26,772 nucleotides of DNA from JBEIFW01 sp040382215 (GCA_040382215.1 JBEIFW010000026.1:1-26772); one strand, 5' to 3'; positions 6,607 to 16,357 are shown, counted from the stretch's first letter. The notes: generated from the letters alone by a model not told the origin. Numbers and translations: made by a program.

Positions 6607-8763
6607 TCAGGGCGGCGGCGTCTTTCCCTGCGTCGTCGTCGTGGTGCCACCGGTCGTCGTCGTCGTCGGCGCCGTCGTCGTGGTGGTGGTGGTCGTAGTA
6701 GTCGTGGCGATCGTCGTCGTGGTCGTCGGCGGGAGCGCCTTGCCGACCGTGAGCGTGATTGTCGATCCCGGCGGCACCTTGGTGGTCTCGGGCGTGCCCT
6801 GGAGAATCACCCTGCCGGCTTGTTCGGAGCCGTTCGGCACGTCCGTCGTGGTGACCGACGCCTTCAGGCCCAACTCCTGCAGCTTGTCCCGGGCCGCCGA
6901 CTCGGTGAGGCCCACGAGCTTGGGCACCTCGACGGGGGCGGGCCCGCTCGACACGACGAGGGTGACCGCCGAGCCCTTGTCGACCTCGGTTCCCACCGGT
7001 GGCTCGGTCCGGATGACCGCACCCGTCGGGACGGTCGGCGAGGCCTCCGGCGCCACCTTGGCGACGAGCCCCGCTGCCCCGAGCTGATTGCTGGCGACGG
7101 CCTGATCGAGGTTCAGCACGTTCGGGACCGTCACCTTGCCCTTGCCAACGGAGACCGTGATGGTGACCGTTGCTCCCGCCGGGACGTCGCCGGGCGTCGG
7201 GTCCTGGGCGAGCACGGTGCCCGCCGGACGGTCCGGACTCTCGGCGTCTTTGAACTGGGCCTTCAAGCCGAGACTGGCGAGGATCTGGACCGCCTGGTCC
7301 TTGGTCGTGCCCACCAACGAGGGCAGCGCCACCGTCTGCTTGGCCGGGTTGTAGACGACGGTGACGGTGTCGTTGCGCAGCACCTGGTTCCCGCGGGCGG
7401 GGCGCTGATCCCACACGAGGCCCGGCTGGACGCTGTCGGTGGCCTGCGTCTCCTCCTTGTATTGGAGGCCGGCGCGCACGATGAGGTCGCGGGCTTCGTC
7501 CCGGGTCTTCAGTCGGACGTCGGGCACCGTGATGAAGTCACCCGGGGTCGTCTCGGTGTCGTTGAGCGCTCGCAGGAGCAGGAACGCACCGATGCCGATG
7601 AGCACCACGGCGACCAGGCCGCCCGCAACCCACCAGCCGGCGCCGCCCCGGCCGCGGTCGTCGTCGACCGGTGGCCTCGAGGGGGGGACACGACCACCGG
7701 AGAACGGAGCGCCGTCGGTGGGCCGGGCCACCTGTGCGTATTGTTCGCGCTGGGCTGGGGTGGCGACGGGACGGACCGCCTGCGTGGGAGCGACGGCAGC
7801 CGGTGTCGCCACGGTCGGTGCGTCGGCCGGCCGGGTGACCGGAGTTGGCGCCGTCGTTGCGGCCGCTGCCCCCGCCGCTGCCCCCGCACCCGGACCGCCG
7901 GCGACGGGCCCGGCGCCAGCGGCCAGCACCGGTTGGCCGTCCCGGAAACGTTGCAGGTCGGCGCGCAGGTCGTCGGCCGAGGGGTAACGGTCGGAGGGGT
8001 TCTTCGCGAGCAGCTTGGTGGTGATCGCCTCGTACGGGCGAGGCACGTTCGGCTGCACCTGCGACAGCGGGCGCGGTTGGTCGTGGACCTGGCGGTATGC
8101 GATGGCCACGGGGTTGTCGCCGGTGAAGGGCGGCCGACCGGCGAGCATCTCGTACATCACGATGCCGAGCGAGTACAGGTCCGACCGGGGATCCGGCGTG
8201 GCACCCTGGGCCTGTTCGGGTGAGAAGTACGTCGCTGTGCCCATCACTGCGCCGGCCTGGGTGAGGTCCTGTTCCGTGGCGGAGTTCAGGGCTCGTGCGA
8301 TCCCGAAGTCCGCCACCTTCACCGCCCCGGAGGTGGCGATCAGGATGTTGGCGGGCTTTACGTCGCGGTGCACCACCCCGGACCGGTGGGCGAAACCGAG
8401 CGCGCTCGCCACGTCGGCGGCGACCTCGGCGGCTCGCTGCGCACCGAGCGGTCCGTCGGCGCGCAGCAGATCGGCGAGGGTGCGACCGTTCACGTACTCC
8501 ATGACGATGAAGTACGTGCCGCCCTGGCGGCCCCAGTCGTAGACGCCGACGACGTTGGGATGGTTGAGGTTCGCCGCGGACTGCGCTTCGCGGCGGAACC
8601 GCTCCACGAAGCTCGGATCGGTCGCATACTCGGGGAAGAGCACCTTGACCGCGACCGGCCGGTCGAGCAGGCGGTCCCGGGCCAGGAACACGTCGGCCAT
8701 CCCGCCTCGGCCGATGCGGCTGTGGACCTCATAGCGGTCGTTGAACACGGGGCGGTCGGCCAT
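6607..8763 (-). CDS. pknB: PASTA-domain serine/threonine protein kinase
   Basis: 718 residues from the ATG at 8763. The kinase domain spans about residues 10–275: glycine loop GRGGMADVF, ATP-binding Lys40 (VAVK), catalytic loop HRDVKPANIL (Asp134), DFG 152–154, activation segment ending SPEQ. A Gly/Ala/Pro-rich juxtamembrane linker (about 280–375), one membrane helix (about 377–399) and four PASTA repeats (about 410–670) follow, then a Thr-rich tail. PknB kinases sense muropeptides or lipid II with PASTA and phosphorylate FHA proteins and wall-synthesis enzymes. It is last in the operon with rodA, pbpA, pstP and the FHA genes. The frame is open to 8877, but that extension would overlap pbpA and is not kinase-like. 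No second kinase (pknA) is present. Confidence 0.95.
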   Translation of the reverse strand: MADRPVFNDRYEVHSRIGRGGMADVFLARDRLLDRPVAVKVLFPEYATDPSFVERFRREAQSAANLNHPNVVGVYDWGRQGGTYFIVMEYVNGRTLADLLRADGPLGAQRAAEVAADVASALGFAHRSGVVHRDVKPANILIATSGAVKVADFGIARALNSATEQDLTQAGAVMGTATYFSPEQAQGATPDPRSDLYSLGIVMYEMLAGRPPFTGDNPVAIAYRQVHDQPRPLSQVQPNVPRPYEAITTKLLAKNPSDRYPSADDLRADLQRFRDGQPVLAAGAGPVAGGPGAGAAAGAAAATTAPTPVTRPADAPTVATPAAVAPTQAVRPVATPAQREQYAQVARPTDGAPFSGGRVPPSRPPVDDDRGRGGAGWWVAGGLVAVVLIGIGAFLLLRALNDTETTPGDFITVPDVRLKTRDEARDLIVRAGLQYKEETQATDSVQPGLVWDQRPARGNQVLRNDTVTVVYNPAKQTVALPSLVGTTKDQAVQILASLGLKAQFKDAESPDRPAGTVLAQDPTPGDVPAGATVTITVSVGKGKVTVPNVLNLDQAVASNQLGAAGLVAKVAPEASPTVPTGAVIRTEPPVGTEVDKGSAVTLVVSSGPAPVEVPKLVGLTESAARDKLQELGLKASVTTTDVPNGSEQAGRVILQGTPETTKVPPGSTITLTVGKALPPTTTTTIATTTTTTTTTTTAPTTTTTGGTTTTTQGKTPPP

Positions 8764-8815
8764 GGCTGCTGCGGAGGTTATCGACCCTCTGCAGCCGTTG
8801 GAGGTCGCTGCGTGG

Positions 8816-10285
8816 TCAGGGCTGCAGCGCGCGGTCGAGCACGGCCTTTGCGATCGGCCCCGCCACGCGTCCGCCAACCGACGCGCTCACCTCCGGCGAT
8901 TCCTTCACCATCACGGCGACGGCCACGGTCGGGGCTTCGGCCGGTGCGAAGGCGATGATCCAGGCGTGTGAGCGTTCGGGCTCGCCCGGCGGGTTGAGCG
9001 CCGCCGTGCCGGTCTTGGCGGCCGCCTGGACGCCACCCTCGAGCTGCAGGCAGCAGGCCGCCGTGCCGTTGGTGACCACGCCGACCATCGCCTCGGTGAG
9101 GACGGCGGCCGTGGTCGGCTGCATCGCCGTGCGCCACGGCTGCGGGGAGGTGCGTTCGAGCAGGGTGCCCGCAGGCGTGCGGGTCTCGGCCACGACGTAG
9201 GGCCGCATGACGACTCCCTTGTTGGCCACAGCCGAGGCCACCAGCGCCATCTCGAGCGGGGTCGCCTGCACCTCATTCGCGCCGAACGACGATTGCGCCA
9301 GCACCGGATCGTTGCGCTCGAACCGTTTCTCGTCGCCGAAGAACGAGCGGGCCGGATCGGGCAGGTCGATCGGCGCGGCGCTGTTGTACCCGATGGCGTC
9401 GGCCGTGGCGACCATGCCGGCTGCGCCGACGTCGAGACCCATGCGGGCGAACGACGTGTTGCAGGAGAGGCGGAACACCGTGAAGAAGTCCCCGCCGCAC
9501 AGCGTGCCTCGGTAGTTCTGGATCGCAGTGGTGGTCAGCGGGGGGACGAAGCTGCGCTCGACCGGGTAGGTGCTGTCGACGGTCACGGCACCGCGGTCGA
9601 GACCGGCGGCCGCAGTGACCACCTTGAACGTCGAACCCGGCATGTACCGCTCCTGATAGGCGTTGGCCAGCAACGGCTTTCGCGGGTCGGCGAGCAAGGC
9701 CTTGCGGGCGGCGTCGGCGATGGCGAGATCGTGCGAGGCCAGCGGTCCGGGGTCGAACGTCGGCCAAGTCCAAAGCGCGAGAACGGCTCCGGTACGCGGA
9801 TCGAGCGCGACGACCGACCCCTCGCGTTCGCCGAGGGTGTCGCGTGCGACGGTCTGCAGCTCGGGGCGCAGGGTCGTAATGACGTCGCCGACGGGCCGTG
9901 TGTCGCTGAAAAGGTCGCCGAGCCCGAGCAGTTCCTGTTGGGCCGTGCGGCCGGTGAGCACGTCGTTGCGGATCCGCTCGAGTCCCGAGGAGCCGTAGAC
10001 GAACGAGAACGAACCGACGGTATGGGCGAAGAGGTCGCCGAAGGGATACACCCGTTGGAAGCCGAATCGGTCGTCGACCGCGTCGCTGCGAGCCAGCACC
10101 GTTCGGCCGTCGGCGGCATAGATCGCCCCGCGACTGCGATAGAAGTCCCGCACGGCCTGGCGGGTGTTGTCGGGTTCGTCGCGGTAACGATCGGCGTTGA
10201 CGACCTGCACGACGTTCAACTGGACGAACAGTGCGACGAAGCACGCCATCAGCCCGAGTGCGAGGCGACGCAGCGCGCGGTTCAT
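8816..10285 (-). CDS. pbpA: Class B penicillin-binding protein (peptidoglycan transpeptidase)
   Basis: 489 residues. An N-terminal membrane anchor (about 8–28) precedes a short dimerisation domain and the transpeptidase domain. All three catalytic motifs are present: S218-T-F-K221 (PGSTFKVV), S274-C-N276 and K424-T-G426. It crosslinks peptidoglycan on the outer face of the membrane with its glycosyltransferase partner RodA, encoded directly upstream. The ATG at 10285 overlaps the rodA stop in an ATGA, so the two are translationally coupled. It is the PbpA type, without the long N-terminal pedestal of PBP2b/PBP3. Cys residues at 263, 275 and 411–412 could form a disulfide; this is inference. 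pknB follows 52 bases downstream. Confidence 0.94.
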   Translation of the reverse strand: MNRALRRLALGLMACFVALFVQLNVVQVVNADRYRDEPDNTRQAVRDFYRSRGAIYAADGRTVLARSDAVDDRFGFQRVYPFGDLFAHTVGSFSFVYGSSGLERIRNDVLTGRTAQQELLGLGDLFSDTRPVGDVITTLRPELQTVARDTLGEREGSVVALDPRTGAVLALWTWPTFDPGPLASHDLAIADAARKALLADPRKPLLANAYQERYMPGSTFKVVTAAAGLDRGAVTVDSTYPVERSFVPPLTTTAIQNYRGTLCGGDFFTVFRLSCNTSFARMGLDVGAAGMVATADAIGYNSAAPIDLPDPARSFFGDEKRFERNDPVLAQSSFGANEVQATPLEMALVASAVANKGVVMRPYVVAETRTPAGTLLERTSPQPWRTAMQPTTAAVLTEAMVGVVTNGTAACCLQLEGGVQAAAKTGTAALNPPGEPERSHAWIIAFAPAEAPTVAVAVMVKESPEVSASVGGRVAGPIAKAVLDRALQP

Positions 10286-11580
10286 CCCGCTTCCCCGAGG
10301 CGGCGGGCGGTGGTGTCCGACAGGCGCATCAGCAGACCGAGGATGACGTAGTTGGCGAGCAGCGACGAGCCGCCGTAGCTCACGAACGGCAAGGTGACGC
10401 CCGTGAGCGGTACGACGCGGGTGACCCCGCCGATGATGATGAACGCCTGCACGCCCACGACGGTCGTGAGACCGGTGGCCAGCAGCTTGTCGAAGGTGCG
10501 CTCGGCGCGCACTGCGATGCGGAGCCCGGCGCCGATGAGCAGGAGGTACCCGATGAGCAGTGCGCTCGCGCCGAACAGCCCGAGCTCCTCGCCGATGGCC
10601 GCGAAGATGAAGTCGTTGTGCACCTCGGGGATCCGTCGAGGGTCGCCGAGGCCGAGGCCTGCTCCCGACAACCCCCCGTCGGCGAGCGCATACACGGCCT
10701 GCACGATCTGGTAGCCGCTGCCCTGCCGGGTCGCCCACGGGTCGAGCCAGATGTCGATGCGGCGTTGCACGTGGTCGAACACCGATGCCGCTGCGGCCGC
10801 TCCGACGACGAACAGGAGCCCGGCGAGCGCAAGGTAGGCACTGCGCTCGGTGGCGACCCACAGCAGCACGGCGAACAGCGCGAAGAACAGCAGCGAGGAT
10901 CCGAGGTCGCGCTGGCCGATCATCACGGTGATCGACACGACCCAGGCCGCGAGGATCGGCCCGAGGTGGCGGGGTTCGGGCAGCCAAAGGGGTCCGACCC
11001 GCCAGGTGCCGGTGGCCAGCAACTCGCGTCGATCGGTGAGGTAGGCCGCAAACGACACGGCGAGCAGCACCTTGGCCACCTCGCCGGGCTGGAAGCTCAT
11101 CGGGCCGAGCCGGATCCAGATGCGGCTTCCGTTGATGTTCGTGCCGATGATCGGCAGGAACGGCAGGCACAGCAACCCGAGGCCGGCCGCCGCCGCGGTC
11201 CACGTGTAGCGGGCGAGATCACCGACGCGGCGTATGAGAAGCAGGGTGGCCACGTAGGCCGTGACGCCGACCGCGGTCCAGGTGGCCTGAAGGCCGGCGA
11301 GGTCGGGCCGGACCCGCGCGATGAAGACGTAGCCGATCCCGTTGAGCAGGAGCGCGATCGGCAGCAGGACCGGGTCCGCAGCGCGAGCCAGGCGGCGGGT
11401 CGCAAGGTGGGCGACGACGAGGAGCCCCAGCACGCAGAGCAGGAACGGCACCAGGTTCGGGGGGACGTCGGCGGTCCGGCCGAGGGCGACGAGCACGTAG
11501 GCGCCACTCGTGACGAGCGCCGCCATCACCACCAGGCCGAGTTCGGTCGAGCGCCGCCCGGTGGCCGATGGGCTGCTCAT
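10282..11580 (-). CDS. rodA: FtsW/RodA/SpoVE-family peptidoglycan glycosyltransferase
   Basis: 432 residues from the ATG at 11580, a polytopic protein with about 10–12 hydrophobic segments. SEDS-family enzymes polymerise lipid II into glycan strands. Family signatures are visible: PMSFQPGEVAKVLL, the stretch around GQRDLGSSLLFF, HNDFIFAAIGEELGL and the C-terminal TLPFVSYGGSSLLANY. It is operonic between pstP, whose stop is 10 bases upstream, and pbpA, which it overlaps by 4 bases. This matches the RodA–PbpA pair of other actinobacteria, used for elongation; FtsW would be expected in a dcw cluster elsewhere. The frame continues upstream to 11910, but that part is antisense to the Thr tail of pstP and hydrophilic. 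Confidence 0.95.
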   Translation of the reverse strand: MSSPSATGRRSTELGLVVMAALVTSGAYVLVALGRTADVPPNLVPFLLCVLGLLVVAHLATRRLARAADPVLLPIALLLNGIGYVFIARVRPDLAGLQATWTAVGVTAYVATLLLIRRVGDLARYTWTAAAAGLGLLCLPFLPIIGTNINGSRIWIRLGPMSFQPGEVAKVLLAVSFAAYLTDRRELLATGTWRVGPLWLPEPRHLGPILAAWVVSITVMIGQRDLGSSLLFFALFAVLLWVATERSAYLALAGLLFVVGAAAAASVFDHVQRRIDIWLDPWATRQGSGYQIVQAVYALADGGLSGAGLGLGDPRRIPEVHNDFIFAAIGEELGLFGASALLIGYLLLIGAGLRIAVRAERTFDKLLATGLTTVVGVQAFIIIGGVTRVVPLTGVTLPFVSYGGSSLLANYVILGLLMRLSDTTARRLGEAG

Positions 11581-11590
11581 GTCCCGGTGG

Positions 11591-12853
<1,263 letters not shown>

Positions 12854-13309
12854 CTACTGCACCTCCAGCACGGTCGTGCCGACCTGCAGGCTGTCACCCC
12901 GGTTGATCTGGGTGGGCGCGGCCACCCGCTCACCGTTGACGAAGGTGCCGTTGGTGGAACCGAGGTCCTCGACGAAGGTGTCCTCGCCGTCCCGGTAGAG
13001 GCGGGCGTGGACCTGCGATGCGAACGTGTCCTCGGCGACGGGCACCTGGCAGGCGCCGGAGCGCCCGACGGTGAGCTCGTGGCCGAGCTCGAAAATGCTG
13101 CCTCGGCGGGCATCGGGTGCGGTGATCACGACCCGGGCGACCGGTGGCGGCGCGAACGCAGCGGCGTCGGTACCGCCGACTGCGGCGCGCGCCGTGGCAC
13201 GACGGTCGGCCCGCACCTCGGTCCACACCGCCCACAGGACCCGAGCGAAGAACAGGTAGAGGAGAACGAGGAGGAGCGTCTGCAGCAGGCCGAGGAACTG
13301 CTCGGACAT
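12854..13309 (-). CDS. fhaB: FHA-domain protein with N-terminal membrane helix
   Basis: 151 residues. One membrane helix (about 6–26) is followed by a basic linker and an FHA domain (about 72–151) with the phosphothreonine-binding signature: GRSG in the first loop, SQVHARL and LGSTNGTFVNGE. FHA domains bind phosphothreonine peptides. In mycobacteria the equivalent (FhaB/FipA) is a PknB-family kinase substrate that links signalling to FtsZ and FtsQ. Its stop TAG is directly followed by the pstP GTG, so translation is coupled. fhaA ends 12 bases upstream. Confidence 0.93.
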   Translation of the reverse strand: MSEQFLGLLQTLLLVLLYLFFARVLWAVWTEVRADRRATARAAVGGTDAAAFAPPPVARVVITAPDARRGSIFELGHELTVGRSGACQVPVAEDTFASQVHARLYRDGEDTFVEDLGSTNGTFVNGERVAAPTQINRGDSLQVGTTVLEVQ

Positions 13310-13321
13310 CGATCTCGCCGT

Positions 13322-13981
13322 TCAGGGTGCTTCGAAGCGGAAATGGGTGTCGCCGACGGTGATCACGTCGCCGTGGTGGAGGAGCTCGGTGGCGACGACG
13401 AAGCCGTTGACCCGGGTGCCGTTGGTGGAGCCGAGATCCGCGACGACCCAGCCGTCCTCGGCGGGTCGGACCTCGGCGTGCCGGCGGGACACGTTGGGCT
13501 CGGTGAGCGCGATGTCGCATTCGGCCTGGCGCCCGATCACCACCGGCCGCTTTCCGACTGGCAGCCGCGAACCATCGGGGAGGACGAGGGCGGCGACGAC
13601 CTTGCCGGCCGGGCGTTGCTCCATCCGGGCGACGACGCTGAACCGGCCCGGGCGCAGTTCGGGATCGACGGCGATGGCGACGGCGACCGGGCCGAGGAAC
13701 GAGTACCCCTCCTCGAAGCCATGCTCACGGGCCGCTTCGGCGAGCTCGCGCACGAGGGCGTCGTGGATCTCGGCGAAGGCTGCCTGGTCGTCCGGGGCCA
13801 AGGAGATCGTGAACGCATTGGGGACGATCGTGCGACCCTTCACGTCGATCGATCGGCCGGCGTCCATCTCGCGCACGAGGCGCTTGCCCAGCTCGATCGG
13901 CTTGAGCCGGGAGCGGAAGGCGCGGGAGAACACGCCGTCAACCGTACGCTCCAGGCGTCGCTCGACCGAGTGCAGACCCAC
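13322..13981 (-). CDS. fhaA: DUF3662 and FHA-domain protein
   Basis: 219 residues from a GTG. An N-terminal DUF3662 domain (about 1–115: GLHSVERRLERTVDG, then FRSRLKPIELGKRLVREMD) is joined by a short linker to a C-terminal FHA domain (about 135–219: VIGRQAECDIAL, VSRRHAEV, LGSTNGTRVNG). The mycobacterial FhaA is much longer because of a Pro/Gln-rich middle, which is missing here. FhaA is a PknB-type substrate that binds the lipid II flippase regulator MviN and modulates wall synthesis. It is the first gene of the minus-strand operon. No clear promoter or ribosome binding site is seen in the 80 bases between it and the tRNA. Confidence 0.93.
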   Translation of the reverse strand: MGLHSVERRLERTVDGVFSRAFRSRLKPIELGKRLVREMDAGRSIDVKGRTIVPNAFTISLAPDDQAAFAEIHDALVRELAEAAREHGFEEGYSFLGPVAVAIAVDPELRPGRFSVVARMEQRPAGKVVAALVLPDGSRLPVGKRPVVIGRQAECDIALTEPNVSRRHAEVRPAEDGWVVADLGSTNGTRVNGFVVATELLHHGDVITVGDTHFRFEAP

Positions 13982-14019
13982 ACCAGGGAAGGGTACCGGC
14001 CGCCTGGTCAGGCGTGCGG

Positions 14020-14048
14020 TTGGGCGGGGGCGACGGGCGCGCTAGGTT
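14020..14048 (+). promoter_or_regulatory. Promoter of the tRNA-Leu gene
   Basis: TTGGGC (14020–14025) and TAGGTT (14043–14048) are separated by exactly 17 bases. The tRNA begins 15 bases after the -10 element, which fits a start point near 14055. Confidence 0.55.
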
Positions 14049-14062
14049 CTTGGTCTCCACTC

Positions 14063-14148
14063 GGGCGAGTGGCGGAATGGCAGACGCGCTGGTTTCAGGT
14101 ACCAGTGTCCGTAAGGACGTGGGGGTTCAACTCCCCCCTCGCCCACCA
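14063..14148 (+). tRNA. tRNA-Leu (anticodon CAG)
   Basis: The acceptor stem GGGCGAG (14063–14069) pairs with CTCGCCC (14138–14144), followed by discriminator A and an encoded CCA (14146–14148). The anticodon stem CTGGT/ACCAG encloses the loop TTCAGGT, giving anticodon CAG, which reads CUG. A long variable arm with GTCC/GGAC marks a class II tRNA, and the T arm is GGGGG-TTCAACT-CCCCC. Next to fhaA it matches the position of a tRNA-Leu in mycobacteria (from memory). Its 3' end matches a repeat 3 kb downstream. Confidence 0.95.
14133..14146 (+). repeat. attL-like direct repeat inside the tRNA-Leu 3' end
   Basis: The 14-base sequence CCCCCCTCGCCCAC covers the T-arm/acceptor end of the tRNA and recurs exactly, in the same orientation, at 17134–17147. 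Direct repeats of tRNA 3' ends are a standard mark of site-specific integration. Confidence 0.5.
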
Positions 14149-14155
14149 CCACTGT

Positions 14156-14171
14156 GATGTCGAGAGACATC
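14156..14171. repeat. Perfect inverted repeat, possible insertion-sequence end
   Basis: GATGTC (14156–14161) and GACATC (14166–14171) are separated by GAGA. It lies between the tRNA CCA end and the transposase remnant, where the terminal repeat of an insertion sequence would be expected. A second end is not visible. Confidence 0.35.
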
Positions 14172-14221
14172 GGAATCGACGAACCCCGTCAGGGTTCGGC
14201 CCTCGGTTGTTTGTTGGGGTT

Positions 14222-14316
14222 GGTATGAGTGGCTGGTAGCGGTGTTCGGGGTCGAGGCTGAGGTCGCGGAGGATCTCACCGGTTGCGGCGTGGATGATGC
14301 GGACGTCGAGGTCGAG
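14222..14316 (-). pseudogene. C-terminal remnant of an integrase-core (IS481-like) transposase
   Basis: The minus strand reads LDVRIIHAATGEILRDLSLD, then PEHRYQPL. This matches the C-terminal beta-strand region of rve-type transposases common in actinobacteria, where a pattern like VRIxxAxTGExLRxLxLDPxRxYQ closes the protein. An in-frame TAG lies just upstream at about 14322–14324, and the catalytic core is missing. It is about 32 codons of an otherwise deleted insertion sequence. The family name is by resemblance only. Confidence 0.5.
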
Positions 14317-14338
14317 CCACTACCAACTATCCTCACCG

Positions 14339-14523
14339 TCAGGCGAAGTTCGGGCGTCGCTTCTCGATGAAGGCCAACATGCCCTCACGTTGGTCCGGCG
14401 AGTTCGAGCAGGCGCGCACCCCCTCGCGTTCGCAGTCGAGTGCCTCGTCGAGTGTCTGCACCCCGAAGAACTGCGACGGGATCGGCGCCCAGAAGAGCGC
14501 CGTCTGCGCGATGTGGCACCTCT
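14339..14523 (-). pseudogene. C-terminal remnant of a crotonase (enoyl-CoA hydratase-like) gene
   Basis: Read on the minus strand, the frame ends FGVQTLDEALDCEREG, then SPDQREGMLAFIEKRRPNFA and stop. DQREGMxAFxEKRxPxF is the characteristic end of enoyl-CoA hydratase/isomerase proteins. The frame is closed upstream by a TAG near 14526, so at most about 60 codons survive, without the active site. It suggests that a lipid-catabolism gene was cut when the neighbouring DNA arrived. No hydratase is encoded intact elsewhere in the window. Confidence 0.5.
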
Positions 14524-14856
14524 ACGAGAAGGCCGACCTGCCCGGCCCGAACCCCGTCGGACGGTTCCTGCCGTCGCCGCAGGCGGTTTCGTCCGCACCA
14601 TCGTTTCGACCACGGCTGCGAGCGTCCCGAGTCCGACTTCCCCAAGGTGTCCGAGCTGATGCGCGCCCCGCGGCGAGGCTCGCCCAGATCGGGCGCGCAC
14701 CTCGACGATCGGACGCTGGGGCACTACTGCCCGGGGAGGGCGTCGGCGTTGGCGAGCGCAGTCGGTGGTTCGCGCCCCGCGCCTACAACGTGTGTCCTAT
14801 TTCCGTAGGTCGTTGGTCGCCGGCGGCTTGCTGGTAGACGTGAAACGCAGACGAAG
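14524..14856. other. Non-coding or degenerate stretch
   Basis: About 330 bases without a convincing gene. Several short frames exist on both strands, but none resembles a family I recognise. It is most simply read as debris between the crotonase remnant and the Fic gene. Confidence 0.4.
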
Positions 14857-14872
14857 CCACCACAGCTGGTGG
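14857..14872 (-). terminator. Hairpin just after the Fic gene
   Basis: CCACCA (14857–14862) and TGGTGG (14867–14872) form a perfect 6-base stem with a 4-base loop, one base downstream of the Fic stop codon. No clear T-run follows, so termination is only suggested. Confidence 0.35.
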
Positions 14873-14873
14873 A

Positions 14874-16337
14874 CTACGGCAGAACCAGTTTCACTCCCGC
14901 GTGCTCAGCATCGGTCGCGTCCCGCAAGGCGTGAGTGCGCGCCAGATCGGCCTCGGCGCGTTCGCGGTTCGAAAAGTCGACCCGCCCCGTCCAACGGCGG
15001 GCGAACTCGAGCACCGAGAACAAGGCTGCGAAGTTCCCGTTGTGTGTCGCACCCTTCAACGCCGCCAGATAGTTGTTCCGGTACACGGTGGGGACGATGA
15101 TCCGCACCTCACCGGCCCGCACAAGTTCGGCGTTCATCATCACCCGCGCCAGCCGGCCGTTCCCATCCGTGAACGGATGCACCTCAGCGACAAGAAACAT
15201 CATGTAAACCGCCCGTGCGAACGGGTTCACCAGCGACGAACGGGTCTCGAAACCGCGCTTCAACGTACCCACCACCAGTTCCGGAGCGACGAACTCGGTG
15301 CCGCCCGCACGGTTCGCACGCTCCTTGAACCGACCCGGCGACGTCTCGGGGCGACCACCCATCAATACGGCGTGGCGCTGGCACAACAGTGCCTCGAACT
15401 CTTCGAACGAATCCGCGGCGCGGCGCATCTCCTCGACGTCGCTGACGATCTCGAACGTCCCCAGAATGTCGTGCGCATCAGCCGGACGCCCCGACATGTC
15501 GTTGTCGTCGAGCACGATCGACGCAGCCTCATCCAACGTGAATTCGGTTCCCTCGATGTAGTTCGAGAAGTACGCCTCGTAGAACGGGAGCAGCCGCCGC
15601 CGCCCTTCGTCGCCATCCATCGCCACCAGCACGCTCGGTGCGTGCGACACGAGATCTTCTGCAAGGGCTTCGAACGCTGCAACCCTGCGGTCGTCGAACG
15701 GGACCCCCGACGCCCGCGCCTTCAACCGCTCCGACGAAACAGCTCCCACCGGTCCCGTTGTCAACGCTCCACTGATCAACGCATCCAATCGGGCGAACTC
15801 GTCGTTGCGACCCAACAGTGGCGCCAGGTCGCAGGCCTTCGAGCGGATCTGGTTGATCCCGTCGATGCCACGCTCGCGCACCAACGAATCCACCCAGTCC
15901 TCGACCTCGACAGCACCGAGCACACGCTTGTGGGAACCACGCGACCGGTCCAGGTTGTCGAGCAGCTGGCGGGGAACCGACGACAACCACAGGCCGTCCG
16001 GCAACGGCATGTCGCCATCGACCCGACCGGGCCCGCGGCGCGCGACCACCACGACCCCGGGAAGCACCAACGGACGGCTTCGCCCGTGGTCGACGACGAA
16101 GACGCCGTTCGTCGCACGCATCGCCCGTGCCGAACGGTCCACCAGCACCGCCCCCGGCAACTCGTGTCCGATGATGTGCAGCAAGTTGCGGGCCACGACC
16201 TGCGCCGGTTCGTCCTCGACGGCGCTCGTGTAGATGCCCTGGGCGAGACGGCGCAACGTGCCGCGGGTGGTGGCGCGACTCAACACGGCACGATCGGCAT
16301 CACCAGCGAATACGATTTCCGACCACACGCGGCCCAC
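14874..16337 (-). CDS. AbiEi-like antitoxin domain fused to a Fic-domain AMP-transferase
   Basis: 487 residues from the GTG at 16337, which has AAGGAG 6 bases upstream. Residues 1–190 resemble the AbiEi antitoxin/regulator family of type IV toxin–antitoxin systems: a winged-helix-like start (SRATTRGTLRRLAQGIYTS), then HELPGAVLVDRSA and PDGLWLSSVPRQLLDNL. Residues 245–465 are Fic: the complete active-site motif HPFTDGNGRLAR (387–398, His387) and, ahead of it, S258-N-Y-I-E262-G, which fits the inhibitory motif (S/T)xxxE(G/N) placed N-terminally in the same chain (class II Fic). Fic enzymes transfer AMP from ATP to target proteins, and the inhibitory Glu blocks productive ATP binding. An inverted repeat overlaps the likely promoter. 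The gene appears intact and stands alone in a debris-rich region. AMPylation and autorepression are inferred; the target is unknown. Confidence 0.88.
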   Translation of the reverse strand: MGRVWSEIVFAGDADRAVLSRATTRGTLRRLAQGIYTSAVEDEPAQVVARNLLHIIGHELPGAVLVDRSARAMRATNGVFVVDHGRSRPLVLPGVVVVARRGPGRVDGDMPLPDGLWLSSVPRQLLDNLDRSRGSHKRVLGAVEVEDWVDSLVRERGIDGINQIRSKACDLAPLLGRNDEFARLDALISGALTTGPVGAVSSERLKARASGVPFDDRRVAAFEALAEDLVSHAPSVLVAMDGDEGRRRLLPFYEAYFSNYIEGTEFTLDEAASIVLDDNDMSGRPADAHDILGTFEIVSDVEEMRRAADSFEEFEALLCQRHAVLMGGRPETSPGRFKERANRAGGTEFVAPELVVGTLKRGFETRSSLVNPFARAVYMMFLVAEVHPFTDGNGRLARVMMNAELVRAGEVRIIVPTVYRNNYLAALKGATHNGNFAALFSVLEFARRWTGRVDFSNRERAEADLARTHALRDATDAEHAGVKLVLP

Positions 16338-16357
16338 AACACTCTCCTTCGCAGAAT

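Noticed and set aside
8764..8877. N-terminal extension of pknB
   Set aside because: It overlaps the end of pbpA and has no kinase sequence; the ATG at 8763 gives the normal PknB start.
14367..14837. Plus-strand frame of 156 codons in the debris region
   Set aside because: The minus strand shows crotonase and transposase remnants in part of it, and the plus frame has no recognisable motif.
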